From Isoetes taiwanensis (taxonomy: Eukaryota; Streptophyta; Lycopodiopsida; Isoetales; Isoetaceae), in assembly GCA_021234155.1 (NCBI GenBank), contig JAJEKV010000079.1:615395-679394 (forward strand): a stretch of 64,000 bases of DNA, in the 5' to 3' direction. The translations under genes were made by a program, and so were the position numbers. The stretch's first letter is position 1, and every line of letters begins with the position of its first letter. The notes beneath the pieces are model-generated. The model was not told the origin of the DNA, searched no databases, and saw only the letters and a program-made list of their open reading frames with translations. Below are positions 22,255 to 37,699 of the stretch, piece after piece.

Positions 22255-22850
22255 TCTAAATTCCTTTTTGGGTCTCCCGTAAAAATTTTCGGCAGACTGC
22301 CTCACAGCTATGCCAGCACAGCTATGGTGGCTGCAACCATCACTATGGCGGCTCACAGCTATGGCTCGCACTATGGCTTCATCACTAAAGATTCCAGAAA
22401 TGTTGGCTTCAGTCTCTTCTATTCCAATAGATATTTATTACAGTAGCTGGCTTGTATACATCCTATTGCCGCTGCAGTTTATCTCCTCAGAATCACCCTT
22501 GTGTTCCCATTTCTCATGCACTAATTCCCAAATAAAGTGATTCTGTTCCAGAACACCTGCCCCTAAATCATCCCTAAATTGTTATGCAAGAAGCCGTGTT
22601 CTATATTCGTCCCTCCGGTCTAAAAGCCCTTTTACAGAATATCATTTGCAGCTGCTGCATTCGAGTTGCTGAGAAGGGAATAGAGAACAAAAAAAGTTTG
22701 CATAGAAGAGGCATAAAAGAAAAAGAGCTTGAATAGAAGGCTATTCGAAAGTCAATAGAAGGAAAATGATTTGAATAGCTCATAAGATCACCCAGACACA
22801 GCCGATTTGGGGCTTCCATCCAATAAAAATCAAAAGTGCCGGATTCTCTC
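22255..22850. other. no gene recognised
   Basis: Short frames on both strands with no motif. A small repeat of CTATGGCGGCT/CAGCTATGG phrases lies at 22305-22370. Confidence 0.4.
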
Positions 22851-22854
22851 TTTG

Positions 22855-22935
22855 GTGCTCTGTTACAATGGCCTTGGTTACAGTGGCTCTGTTACAATGG
22901 CCTTGATTACAGTGGCTCTGTTACAATGGATTCTA
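22855..22935. repeat. tandem repeat of about 31 bp
   Basis: GGCTCTGTTACAATGGCCTT with (G/A)TTACAGT is repeated about 2.5 times. Confidence 0.75.
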
Positions 22936-23159
22936 TGTTACAAAAGCTTCTGGATTCAATTTTAGTCTATTATTCTCTTTTATGGAATCAAAGCGCCAAA
23001 GCTGTGCTATGTGCTACCGTTGAATCCTTTACCATCTGCTGCTGTTCATAATTGCCATAAGCATAAGCAAAAACTCCCTCCCTAAAAAAAAAAAGGGATC
23101 CCAGAAAACATTTTGGTAAGAAAAAATCGACGCTTTTGGTTTTTTTCTCTGTAACGGGC

Positions 23160-23262
23160 CTGGTTAAGCGATGAGCTCTCATAATCTCTCACGCTATATG
23201 GTATAAAAATTGTCTCTCGCCATATAACACGAGAGACAAAATTTTTTCGATCATGTGGCCGA
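23160..23262. repeat. GTCGGCCACATG repeat, inverted copy
   Basis: On the minus strand it starts GTCGGCCACATGATCG and runs through an imperfect hairpin made of CTCTCG..CGAGAG arms. It directly flanks the left side of the GA array at 23267, while a plus-oriented copy flanks the right side. Confidence 0.5.
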
Positions 23263-23263
23263 C

Positions 23264-23266
<3 letters not shown>

Positions 23267-23349
<83 letters not shown>
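23267..23349. repeat. (GA)n microsatellite
   Basis: 83 bp of uninterrupted AG dinucleotides between two inverted GTCGGCCACATG-type repeats. Confidence 0.99.
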
Positions 23350-23351
<2 letters not shown>

Positions 23352-23354
23352 TGC

Positions 23355-23520
23355 CTTGGCCACATGCTGACTTAGAGATGACGAGAGAGAATACGAGAGA
23401 ATACGAGAGATGAGAGATGGGGGAGAGATGGGAGAGATGGGTGAGAGTGGGAAAACCCAACTCTCACCTCGAGAGATGATTCGCCCCTAACAGCCGTTAG
23501 GGGCGTTTTCATTGCCCACT
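23355..23520. repeat. GTCGGCCACATG-type palindromic repeat, copy 2
   Basis: It has TGGCCACATGCTGAC, then a GTGAGAGTGGG..CCCAACTCTCAC hairpin, then a GCCCCTAAC/GTTAGGGGC hairpin, paralleling 22085-22240. Confidence 0.6.
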
Positions 23521-23793
23521 AACCAAACAATTAGCCTTAATTTTCACGCCGAAAAACCGCCTAAATGTTTCCTACACCAATACCGGGGGCCATTTCCCTG
23601 TTTCTTGATCTTCAAGGCCGCCTAATTCTTGCTCCAAGTATTCAATTCCTCGAAGCAAATAGCCGATTACGATCCAGGTATTCATCCGATCACGCAGGCA
23701 TTTTCATTATGTTTTTTGTGCATTCGTTCATTAATTTCTGATCGTCAATTTCCTTTTATGTCGTCCTTATTCCCAATCAATTAATTGGATTCA

Positions 23794-24100
23794 GATGTCT
23801 AAGGCCTCTCGACCGCTTTGCCGAGAACCAGGCAAGCCTTCGTGCCTCCTCGGATTGAAAAAATGGCACCAAGAAGGACCCGGAAAATGACAGGCCAGAT
23901 CTCCATGGATGTGCAATTGGAGACTAATTCTGAGCCAATTCCCTCTTCAAGACAGTCAAAAGAAAAGAGATCCAAGCGTGTATTCAGCGAAATTCAGGCA
24001 TCCTCCAATATTGTGAGTGAATCTTTAGATACCGATTCTGCTTTGGCTATTGTTGTGCATCATCATCGAACAGGGTCATTGGATCTTCGAGCTCATTGAG
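23794..24100 (+). CDS. hypothetical basic protein fragment
   Basis: After an AG acceptor-like ATTCAG an ATG at 23794 starts MSKASRPL, then a one-base shift leads into the frame from 23818 (PRTRQAFVPPRIEKMAPRRT). That frame continues through KEKRSKRVFSEIQASSNIV to a stop at 24099. The composition is basic at the start and acidic or Ser-rich later, like a nuclear protein N-terminus. No domain is recognised. It could be the first exon of a decayed host or transposon gene. Confidence 0.25.
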
Positions 24101-24480
24101 TTCCAATAGCTGCAAACAGTATCTCTGTAATGCAAATCCGAGTGTCAAAGCACGAAAAAGCATGGCAATCATACCAAGAATGACCGGATCCATGGTTTAG
24201 TGGCCGGAATCGAAAGAATGGGGAGGGAAAACTAGAAATGAATTATCCCACATAGCCCAGAACCAAGAAATACTGTGCTTGAATATCCCACAATTTGGCC
24301 CGAATTGAACGTTACGATCGAATTATCCCACATTTTTTCTCGCCGGCCGGAATTGATCGTGATCGAAAAATCCGAGAAACAAAGAAAAAATCTGCCAATA
24401 ACGGAGGCCGGTAAGCCTCGAGAGACAATCGCCTCTCCTCTCCTCCCAAAAAATACATTACATTTAGGGAGGAACCGTAT
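24101..24480. other. no gene recognised
   Basis: The phrase AATTATCCCACA recurs three times between 24240 and 24335. No open frame with motifs. Confidence 0.4.
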
Positions 24481-24486
24481 GTGACG

Positions 24487-24518
24487 AGAGATGGATTTTT
24501 TTTAGCATGTGGCCGACG

Positions 24519-24519
<1 letters not shown>
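24487..24519. repeat. GTCGGCCACATG repeat, inverted partial copy
   Basis: The minus strand reads GCGTCGGCCACATGCTAAAA and abuts the next GA array. It marks the non-LINE edge of the LINE cluster. Confidence 0.55.

Positions 24520-24520
<1 letters not shown>

Positions 24521-24582
<62 letters not shown>
24521..24582. repeat. (GA)n microsatellite, left edge of LINE cluster
   Basis: 62 bp of AG repeats. The LINE copy to its right begins immediately at 24583. Confidence 0.99.
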
Positions 24583-27394
<2,812 letters not shown>

Positions 27395-27413
27395 AGAGAG
27401 AGAGAGAGAGAGA
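27395..27413. repeat. short (GA)n between L2 and L3
   Basis: 19 bp only, much shorter than most junction arrays in the cluster. Confidence 0.95.
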
Positions 27414-27999
<586 letters not shown>

Positions 28000-28020
28000 G
28001 AAGTGAAGTGAATTTTATTA

Positions 28021-28051
28021 CGTCCATTTAGACCATCAGGTCCATTAGACG
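28021..28051 (-). other. LINE 3' stem-loop (L4)
   Basis: Outer stem CGTC/GACG, inner stem GACC/GGTC. Confidence 0.75.
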
Positions 28052-28052
28052 G

Positions 28053-31000
28053 TCAGTCAAGTATAGATTCATACATAAACATATTATGATCAAAGTCCAA
28101 TGGATGACCCCCATTGGACTGCTCTACTCCCCCTTCCTCAAAAATGGTATCCAACATAAACATATTCCGTTTAATGATTTGTTCTCTCAACTCAGTCATA
28201 TCAATGATAAAATCTGCTAGAATGTGAGGTGGTAATGTAAAAAACTGTACCAGGTCTGGGGCGCATATTGCATATCTATCTCGCAGAGCCTGATATGCTG
28301 GGCACCGTAGGATAGCATGTGTCTCATCTTCCGTTTCATCGGTTCCACATACTCTGCACACTCTAAAGTCCCGTTGTCTTTTATACCACCTGCCAACCTC
28401 CACATCTAAATGGTGCGCACTTAATCGCATTCTACAAATGGCATGCCTCTTTCTCAAAGATATGTCAGCATTGAGATATTTTGCCGCCTGCAGTGTGGGA
28501 TTCATGATATATCCCTATAGCATTGCATTTTGGCCCCCGGACTATGCCAAGTATGCAACATTATGCATTCCTCAACCCATTCTCGGATTCTCTTCTTATT
28601 TTGTGCCAAATCCTCAATTCTGATCCCCCATTTGCGCATCCAAACTAATCCATCAGCATACCATCCTGTGTAGAAGGTTGCTTTTTGTGCCAAGCGCGGA
28701 TAGTCATTATCATGCATTTCTCCCAGTTTACTGAGATAAGTAAGGTACCAACAAAGAGCTTCCCCTTCAAGCTAAATCATACCGCTTTTTACTAATAGCA
28801 TTTCATAGGGTGTTTGTATTTTCACACCCAACTCACTATGAAGAAATCTTTTTAGCACTTTCTCAATTTTTTGCCATCCATCCAATGACAGGCCAGGTCC
28901 CCACACCTCACATCCATATAACACCACTGATTGGACTAGAGCTAGGAAGAGCATTTTCTTTAGGTTGAATCTATAGATCTCACCCTTTGCACACCTTCTT
29001 TGCATGGCGAAGAGAGCTTTAACCCCCCCAGTTACCCTTTGATCCACTGTTCTATTCCACTTGTAGCTTTTATCCACTAGCAATCCGAGATATTTATATT
29101 CCTTCACAATCTCTACTGAGTGTCCTCCATAGGTGAATACATAGCCATCTAACGTAGTGCCAAAGATCATTATCTTTGTTTTGCTCAAATTCACCTGCAT
29201 GCCCGTGACAGCACAGAAAGCTTCAAGGATAATTAAATGACTTTGCATGCCTTTGTGGCTTCTAGAGAGCAGTACTATATCATCCGCATAGAGAAGCAAT
29301 GCTATTACATATCCAGCAAGCACCATACCATCCCCTCCCAATGACACAATCCAGTTTTCCAAATCATCAATAAATATACCAAACAAGGTTGGCGACAGTG
29401 GGCAACCTTGTTTGACTCCCATATTACTCTGTACTTGTGTTCTGCAAGATTCAAAATATGGTGAAGATAGTTGAACAATCACCTTATCATACAGCATTTT
29501 CACAGCTTCCCTTAGTGGCATTGGTACTCCCACACGATCCATTGCCTTCCATAGATTCCCTCTATCAACCATATCGAAAGCTTTGGCATAATCTACAAAG
29601 CATGCAAATAGTGGTTTTCGGGTCCCTTTCACAGTATCAATCATAGCTCTGAGCGTGACTAAGTGGTCAGTTGTGCATTTTTTTGGTCTAAAACCAGCTT
29701 GCCCTCTAGCTCGTATCCCTTCCTCCTCTGCCCAGCCACTTATCTTACGCTCAATGATAGTGGCAAACAGTTTAGCATCATTATCATGCGATAATTACTG
29801 GGGTCCCTCTCATCCCCAGCTTTGTATACGGGAACCACTCTACTAATTTGCCAGGCTAGCGGAAACCCTTCCTTACATGAAGCATTGAGAAGTTCTACTA
29901 TCTTTCCATGCACGGCATCTCCAGCCCATTTAAGCATTTCGGCCATTAAGCCTAGGTTATCAACAGCTTTTCCATTTGCCAACCTATCAATTCCCTTTTG
30001 CACTTCATCCAACATAAATTGCATATTGCAGCTCGTCATAGTACCTCCATTGGAGCCCCCTTCCACAATGCACCTGCTTGAGCAAAGCATCAATATCTAA
30101 AGGAGCCGTCCTCATTGGGACTTCTTTCATCCTTTTCCAAAACTTTCTGGGTTCATCGATTAGTTTCAGAACAAGATCTTCCTGTTTTTGTTTCAAAAAG
30201 GCCCTTTTCTTACGCCTTGTAAGTGACTTAAACTCTCGGATAAGTTTCTCCCTCTCTGATCCGCACGTTTGCTTATATTGACTCCGTTTTAACTTGCACT
30301 CTGCATCAAACCAACCGTTGCAAGGAAGCCCCTTTATTCTGCGATGTGAGACAAAGCATTTCTGCGCTATATCAACAAGCATAGAAGTCAAAATCTCGCT
30401 CATGCCCCTTGCGTCTGAGGGCCAATCTATATTTAACACCTGCTCTTCACACATTTGTTCATATAACTCACTTTTATTGTAATTGAGATAGAGACACAGA
30501 CCCCTGCTTTGTACCTTTGGTCTTTGCCTGTCCCCATGAAACTTCAAATGCACAATGATTGGAACATGATCAGATTCAGCTTGCCTGTCCATTACCGTGA
30601 AGGTGCATATGTTGTCTGCAAAAGCAGGTGATGCAATAAGGTAGTCAACGACGCTGCTTCCTTTACAGGTACATCTTCCTGTGTTAGGGTAACCATCAGT
30701 GCCATTATAAATTGTTAGACAAAAATTCAGAAGGTGATGTCCCATAGCTGTTGGCCACTTGTCTATGTCTGATGATTTTCTGGCCCATCCTGATAGCTCT
30801 AACTCACTGTCATCCATTTGTTCCATCCATATCGGCTCTCCGCTATCACTCATCAGACCTGCTTGCTTATTCCCCGTCCGTGCATTAAAATCACCCATAA
30901 TAATCACATCCCCCATTGCCATCAACTCAGCGCTATCTTGTTCCAGCTGTTGCAACGGTTCTTCTGTATCCATTCTATATCTCTTGTACGTATCTTTATC

Positions 31001-31351
31001 CAGAGGAGGAAAATAGCAACCAGCAATATACATTTTGTTATCTACTCCTGGAAGCTCTATCCACATATACTGTTTACTTTCTCTTTTCATAATCACTTTT
31101 GCCAAATGCACAAATTCTGTTCTTATGTAGCAAGCTATTCCCCCAAATCCCCTTCCCTTCCAATTTTTCTGCATCCATATGGAGTGCATAATAGTGAAGC
31201 CCGGGATGTCAGGAAGCCCGCATTCTTCGTGTTCCCATGTCTCTATAAAAAATACCATATCTACTGATGCTAGTACATCAACCATCTGCTCAGGTTTTTT
31301 GAGTGTCAGGTGGTTAATGTTCCATGCAATAACTCTGATGGTCTTTATTTC
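28053..31351 (-). pseudogene. LINE ORF2 of L4 (endonuclease-reverse transcriptase)
   Basis: It begins in frame directly after the ORF1 TAG with TIRVIAWNINHL, the APE-type endonuclease N-terminal motif. It continues with FFIETWEHEE (catalytic Glu), IIMGDFNAR, SSVVDYLIAS and ESDHVPII. The RT follows in shifted frames: KAVDNLGLMAEMLKWAG and VNRVVP-like sequence at 30093-29740, then 29644-28772 with FVDYAKAFDMVDRGN, GVKQGCPLSPTLFGIF and the catalytic LLYADDIVLLSRS. The C-terminal zinc motif (CRVCGTDETEDETHAILRC) is at 28505-28053. The first AUG after the TAG comes only after the WNIN motif. Confidence 0.92.
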
Positions 31352-31354
31352 CTA
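31352..31354 (-). other. in-frame amber stop between ORF1 and ORF2 (L4)
   Basis: TAG followed by GAA. The 22 codons between it and the first downstream AUG-containing segment are open and include the endonuclease WNIN motif. Confidence 0.9.
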
Positions 31355-32041
31355 TGCATCTCCCTCTTCGATGACTACTTTACCCTGTCGCCAGTATGCT
31401 TTCTTTCCAGCATTTTTTGCTTCCTTAATTGATTTCAATTGCTCTCTATATTCCTGCAGCTGGCTTTTTGTGAAGTCATCATTTATCCAGACATTTGTGT
31501 TTTTCCCCTTCAACATTCCTTTCTTCTTCAAAACATTGATTTTGTCGCCTCTGGAGCGGAACTTTACAATCACAGGTCTCCCTTGAGCATTTGGCTTTCC
31601 TACTCGGAAAGCCTCCACAATGCCTGCATCTAAGATTTCCAGTTGCTGCTCACAAAAAGCACCAACCACCTCTTTTATATTCTCATTGTTTGATTCTTGC
31701 AGACCCACAATTCTAATGTTCAAAGCTTTGTCCTTCCTTTCCTGCTCTTCCATGTATGTTTCAAACTGAATTCTAAGCTCTTCTATACCACTGTTGGCCT
31801 GCTCATGTTTAATTTGCTCAAGCTCAGTGTGCACAACAGCTTTAAACTGTTCCAATTCTTCAGCCATAGCCTTCTGGCATTTGTCTATTTCACATTGAAC
31901 ATGGGCAATTAAGAATGATTTCAGTTCGGTGATCATACCTTGTACCGAAACCTCCATAGCAGCCTTCATCTCCTTCACAGACTTATTCATGACCTCCATC
32001 ATTTGCCCCACTGCCTGCATCAGGTCTTGCTTGGAGAGTGC

Positions 32042-32046
32042 ACCTT
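32042..32046. other. target-site duplication, left
   Basis: ACCTT, matched by ACCTT at 43000-43004 on the other side of the gypsy element. Confidence 0.95.
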
Positions 32047-32600
32047 TGTTTGGGGTCTGGGTTCGGGAACTCCTGCAAGACAGCCCTCTGTGAGGACCCG
32101 TGGATCTAACAGGAGAATCCGGGGGGCTATGTCACGCGGGATTTGCAAGAAGAGAACAAGAGGAAGAAAACAGAACAAAAGAGAACAATGAGAGGAAAAT
32201 GATAAGCTTCCTTGATATCAATGATAAACATACATGAGCTCTCGCAATCGAGAGAAGACTGAAGAGAGACAAGACTCAAAACTCATCTAAAAATCATGTG
32301 CTAGCTCTACTCATATATATAGTACAATGGCCTTTGGCCCAATATAGACACTCTGACTGATCTCGGTGCCGACTCCTGGAAGGAGGCCTGATTTGCAGGA
32401 ATGTTGGCGGTGCCTCTTGAAGTGCCTATAACCACGCTGACGCTGACGCAGGCGGTGACGGGTCATCACTTGTCGCGGCGCCGCTTGGTAGCAGACCCAG
32501 GCTTTGACTGCGTGGACCCGTGCCTGTCTGTGGATCCTTGAGCTTGACCTGGTCCGTCGTATGCATGAATAGTCCTATACCAGGAGGCACAGGACTAACA
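32047..32600 (-). repeat. 3' LTR of the gypsy element
   Basis: 554 bp. In element sense it starts TGTTAGTCCT and ends CCCCAAACA. It contains a TATA-like CTATATATATGAG at 32322-32310. Confidence 0.93.
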
Positions 32601-32612
32601 CTCCCCCCCACC
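32601..32612 (-). other. polypurine tract of the gypsy element
   Basis: GGTGGGGGGGAG on the minus strand, immediately before the 3' LTR. Confidence 0.85.
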
Positions 32613-33049
32613 AAATGACACTCACCAAGAAAAGGAGGAAGTGCTTAGAGGGCGGGAAACCAAACGGAAGAAAGTGATCCTCACGCGGAATGAGGTCGGG
32701 CGCCATTATGGTAATGAGCAATGAGGTCCTGGCGTGTTTGAAGAGTGTCAGGGGTGTTGAGCCCTAGGGCAGGATGGGCCTCAATGAGGATTCCAGGGCA
32801 GCATGGGCGGCCGAAGGAACAAACTGGCACTCCATGAGAAGGCAGGTTTGGAGACCGAAGGCACCGACGCCGGCATTCGGATTGCAAAGGAAAGATTGGA
32901 TGTTTGCCGATTTAAAGAGCCGAAAGCAGATGCATTTGAGAGCAGCACGAAAACCAGCTTGACGGTGGGATCAAGGGTCCGGTGAGGTGGCAAAGATTCT
33001 CGCAAGAAGGTATCAAGACCATGCAAGGCATCGCAGGCTTTTGCCAACC

Positions 33050-35882
33050 ACGCCATTACCGATATAAAATCCAATTTTCAGTAGTGTCCAAAGTGGCATT
33101 ATCCTCCCAATTGGCTGCCCGACAAATCGGGGATCCCACCGGAGATCCGTGGAGATCCGAGGCGAGTCGAGTCGGCTTGGCCATCCATGACCTTCGGCCC
33201 AAAAGGGAAGACGCCGGAAGAAAAAGGAACCGTATGGGAGGGGCTCCTAAGGAAGCATATGGAGAGGAAAGCATGCCCGCGGCGTGGGTTGCAGAGCCAT
33301 GTCCCTAAATGCTTGAACAAGATTTTGATCAAGAGCACGCGACACCAATGGTCCCATTCGAGTAGAGAGTAATTGATAGACGGGGAGGATTGACCCAACC
33401 CGTGGGGATGGTCTTGCTTTCCGTAAGGCCACGGAGTTGATTGTAGCCTCCCAAGTCTTTGCATATAAATCCGGGCAAACTCAAGATCATCGTGGTGCGC
33501 CGTGTTTTTGTTTACCTTTCCAACGCTTCGACCGCCACGCAGGTAAGTCTTGAGCCGCCTCGTGCATGTACTCTGCTCAAAAGTCCGAGATCGAAGCGGG
33601 ATCCGTGAAATATTTGTTGGTTGGTGATAACAACCAAGCAAATTGAGTTGCCTCTAAAAACACGATGGGCCTCATCCCGGAATTTATCATGGAGATCCGC
33701 CAGGTAGAAGTCATGAAAAACATAAGCCATGGGCTGAACAACTCGGAAGATGACTAATTCAGGATCTTCAACCGTAAGTTGATCAAAGACTAAGAGTGCA
33801 CAAAATAAACCCTTGTCTTCTATAGAAAGATCCGCCGGATCCGAAGGAAGTCCACACTTTTGAGTGGTCATTGATGAACATTGCCATTGGCCGCGTACCA
33901 CTTCAAAGAAAGAGGTGCCGTCGGGCCACCACATAGTCAAGATAGCCGGAAGGAGTAGAGAAGTCCACCGGATGTTTGTAGCAATGTCAAGATATCCCTC
34001 CCCGCTTGTTTTGGGCTTCCTCGTGAGATTGAACTGCTTGCTGGAGCTGATGTTCAAGGTCACGGATCCGATGCTCCTTTTCTAACAAAAGACGGGACTG
34101 ATCACGGACCCGTTTACCGGGAAGCGTGGCATGTGAAGAGGATTGCCCAGGAGTATGGAGGCGAAGTGTGGCAATCTCCGCGTCATCGATGACCTTTTGT
34201 TTCTGAGCCTCCAAAAGCTGAGTCTGGAGGGACGTTAACTGATTGGTTAGCGTGGAAAGCTGAGCTTCAAGGGAGGTGAGTCGAAGTCCACGCCAGTGAG
34301 GTTTTGAACTTGAGTGTTGTAATTGTCACAAAGCTCTGAGTACAAGGTGTCTAGCTTAGCAATGTCTTTCTCCTTTTCACCCAGGAGGGTATCTTTGGAC
34401 TTGTTCTGTTCCAATAAGTCCTGAATTTGGGTTTGGAGCTGAGCCTGTCGATCTGTAAGTAGGCTGGTCTGATCCTAAGCACTTGTGAGATCTATACGGG
34501 CCTGTAATAGAGCCGCATGCTTTTCTTGAAGTTGGGCCTCCAAAGTTTGAACATGGGCAGTGGCGGCAGAAGGGTCTCTTTGAACGGCATCGGAAGCCTC
34601 CGGGGCGCTTTGAACACCATGAGAGCCTCCAGGATGCATGTAGCTGCATGGCAAATGCTTGAACATCTTGCTGGAATTTGTACAGAGCCGCCGAGGATGG
34701 GGAGGTGCAGGGCCCCGCTGTTCTTTGCCTTTGTCCGAGATTGTTGAGAGGCATGACGGGAATGGGAAGGCGTGGCCTCGTGAGGAGGAAGAGAGGGAAG
34801 TCCGGGCGAAGGTACGACTGTTGGGTTTGACGGGAATGCAGAGCTACCGAGTGGAGGTATGGGAAGTGGAAGGGCTCACAAGAACAGAAGGTAATGACGA
34901 ATGAGGGCCTGAAGATGGCCACCCACGGAAATTTCCTGCAGACAGAGGAGGAGGAGTAGCCCCGATGGGTCTACTTCTTGAAGAAGGAGGTAGAATAAGA
35001 GCCGTGGCCAATCAACATGGAGAGTGGAGTGGATGGCGTTGATGACCATATTATAAAACCGGCTTATTGATGTGGGTGTTCTTAATGGAATGCCCAAGCA
35101 ATTTTCGCCACGTAAACTTCACAAAAGTCTCATGTGGTTTGGCAATATTTGTGAGGCGATCTTTGGTTGGCTTGATAAGCGGGAGCGCCAAATCGAAAGG
35201 ACGCCCATGTCCCGTAAAGCAGCCCAAGAGACGAAGGTTTTGCAAAGGGATGCGGAATACCTCGAAATCAAATGCCGAGTAAGTAAAATGGTGGTGCCAT
35301 CGACCACCGTAGCAAATCCTTCCTCGCCGTTGACGATGTGAGCGATGAACCTAGCCGCAATTGCGCCGGATTTGGGGCCGGAGCTCCATTTGTGAAAATT
35401 AAGTAAAGCTTGTGGCGTTCCCGCAACTTCCGACTTCGACCAACAAGGGCCTCGAAGGTGGGCGAAAAAAGACACAGACCGAAAAGAGTCGCATCCCTTG
35501 GAGCGTAAGCTTGAAGTGTAGAAAGTTTGGGGCAGCCATGGCTTAAAAGCGCCGGAACGAAGGAACCGCTTTGAAGAAGGCGGAGAGCGAGAAAAGCAGT
35601 AAGACGAAGGCGCGGATAGACCGAAAAGGTTGTAGGGCCGCAAAATGTAGGTGAAGGGGCATGATGAGGGCGAACCTTCAACCGTTGATGATGCCAGGTG
35701 GCGACGGATGCGAAGTGGGCAATTGAAAGGCAAAATTTGGCTAAGTCCCCAAATGGTAAAGGGAGAAGCAATGAACAGTGGCGATGAGACGTAAGTGAAT
35801 GATCTGATGTGACAGGTGGCAAAAGGACACACATTAATGTTCGACGGGCGTGAAAAGAAGGAATGTCATTTAATGCTGGCAA
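33050..35882 (-). pseudogene. additional coding region downstream of integrase in the gypsy element
   Basis: Overlapping open segments in shifting frames span about 2.8 kb. They start with MPALNDIPSFHARRTLM at 35882 and continue through LRLTAFLALRLLQSGSF and IAHIVNGEEGFATVVDGTT. Then come LLGCFTGHGRPFDLALPLIK and HVDWPRLLFYLLLQEV, a coiled-coil stretch at 34666-33987 with EKHAALLQARIDL and KEHRIRDLEHQLQQAVQSH, and finally AYVFHDFYLADLHDKFRDEA near 33700. It sits where retroviruses have env, but I see no signal peptide, fusion or membrane-anchor feature. It resembles the plant retrotransposon extra ORFs of unknown function. Broken by many shifts. Confidence 0.6.
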
Positions 35883-36540
35883 CTTCGGTGGGATATCATT
35901 AAAACGAAGGTGTCAGAAGGTACCATGGCTAGATATGCGGCGGGAGAAAAGATTCCCCATTTAGTAACAGCCTTGCATTGCAACCACGTTGGCGAATTTT
36001 TTGATTGGTCCACGTCGACAGGGAGTTCCTCGGTTGGCTATATAAGAGAAGCGTAGGGTTGAAGCGGAGACACAGATGGCGCTCGAGATGTCTGCAACCA
36101 GCGGGTTTGCATGACAAATGCACTATGCCTTCCAACCGCCACGGAGTGGATTACGTGCAAAATGGACCGGCGGACCTCTGGCGGTGCCACAATCGTTAGC
36201 ATTGCTATGGACGGAGTGGTGTCTTGCCGGCATGGCTGAGCATGCCGATCCCCACACCAGCGGGATGGAGGTGATTCTACACTGCTATTTGGGACCACGA
36301 GCACAACCGGTACCACATCCCTCGTTATCACCTCTGCTCCAAACCCGAGTAGAGGGTTTTTCTTCTTAGGACTTAGTAGATAGGGCGCTGAGGCCGTTTT
36401 TTATATAGGGCAAAGTGCCCATAGCGGAAATAGCCGGGTCGCGGCCCACATTTTGTAAAAAATTCCACCTATAATATAAATATGCTTTTGGTTTAGTCAC
36501 TATCTGTTGTGTTTGTGTCGGGAACAAAGATCCATTTGTT
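35883..36540. other. spacer between integrase and the additional coding region
   Basis: Short open frames on both strands without motifs. Confidence 0.4.
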
Positions 36541-37697
36541 GATTTTCACTTTACGTGGTATGAAATGTTTTGAGGCGAAAAGCCATTAACCGATGTAGGT
36601 AATGGAGTTCCATCTAATTCAGCCAATTTGGAAAACGCTTGGGTTGAACCACTTGAACTATTTGATAAGGGCCAAGCCATGAAAACTTTAGTTTACCCGA
36701 AAATTTTTTGTACAGAATCATAAAGAAGAACCAAATCTCCTTCTTTGAATGTTTTTGTCTTCAGACGTTTGTCATGTAAAGATTTTTGCAACCGTTGTCC
36801 ATGAAGAACACGAATATAAGCATCCCTTCTAAGTTCATCCAACTGTTCCAATTGATAAACCCGTTCTTTGAGTGCAGCAGGCGGATTATGGGCAGTAGCC
36901 AGTTGAAAACGGAGAGTTGGGAGAATGTACTCAAAAGGCATGAGAGCTTCTTGACCATAAACCAATTTGAAAGGAGTGTGACCAGTAGCTATTTTGAAAC
37001 AAGTATTGTAAGCCCAAAGAACAGTAGGAAGTTTGTTTTGCCAGTCAGTGCGAGAAGCGTCACAAATTTTCTTGAGAATGGTGACCAGAGTTTTGTTGGT
37101 GCTTTCAGCCAAACCGTTCCCTTGAGGATAGTAAGGTGTGCTCTTGTGATGATGTATCAGGAGATAATCCGTCAGTTCCTTGATGGTATGATTGATAAAA
37201 TGGACACCGCGATCACTGACCAGCTCCGTGGGGCAGCCAAAACGCGTGATGATTTGCTGATAGATGACCTTGGCGGTGCTGGCCGCAGTATTGTCTGGAA
37301 GTGCGCAAGCTTCCGCCCATTTGGTAGCATAGTCAGTGAGAACCAGAATGTAGCGGGCACGGGTGTGCCGCGCAGGCGGATCAATGGGTCCCACAAAATC
37401 CATCCCCCATTTGCTGAAGGGAAGGGGCGTGGCGACCGGCGTCAATGGAAGAGCGTCACGGGCCGTGGGCCGTCCCACACGCTGGCAAGCATCACATGTG
37501 CGGGCGTGGGCGTGAGCGTCTTTGAAAAGCGTGGGCCAAAAATAACCAGCAAGAAGGATTTTGCGTGCCATGGTGTCACCATGAAAATGACCACCACCGA
37601 GCCCTTCATGGGCTTCTCGAACAATATCACGGGACCTCATGAGGGAGAACACGTCGAAGGATGGTATCCTTACCCTTTTTGTAAAGATGGCACGCAA
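36540..37697 (-). pseudogene. gypsy integrase
   Basis: The 334-codon frame has an HHCC zinc finger (H30, H37 or H39, C68, C71: HEGLGGGHFH and CDAC). The catalytic triad is D100 (WGMDFVGPI), D162 (VSDRGVHF) and E198 (NGLAESTNK), with the D,D-35-E spacing of retroviral-type integrases. The C-terminal part ends in a frameshift near 36695. In the next frame the conserved GKLKFSWLGPYQIV follows. Integrase would insert the cDNA copy into chromosomes. The start is within pol, not a true initiation site. Confidence 0.93.
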
Positions 37698-37699
37698 CC

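Larger units (their letters stand above)
31352..32046 (-). pseudogene. LINE ORF1 of L4, 3' part
   Basis: Encodes a long coiled coil (AMAEELEQFKAVVHTELEQI) followed by an RRM-like core typical of L1-type ORF1 proteins. The core has LNIRIVGLQE, VEAFRVGKPN, PVIVKFRSRGDK, WINDDFTKSQL and a basic tail KKAYWRQGKVV. ORF1 proteins bind the LINE RNA as trimers in well-studied L1 elements. The frame ends in TAG at 31354-31352 and continues open into ORF2. At its upstream end the frame is cut by the gypsy target duplication ACCTT. Confidence 0.9.

Noticed and set aside
23082-23460. Leu-Ser repeat proteins on the minus strand
   Set aside because: Translation of (CT)n; a microsatellite artefact. The same applies to 24312-24656.
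30818-31267. 149-codon plus-strand frame
   Set aside because: Antisense shadow of the L4 endonuclease domain.
33050-35882. Envelope gene in the gypsy element
   Set aside because: No signal peptide, cleavage site or membrane anchor is visible in the translated pieces; position alone is not enough.
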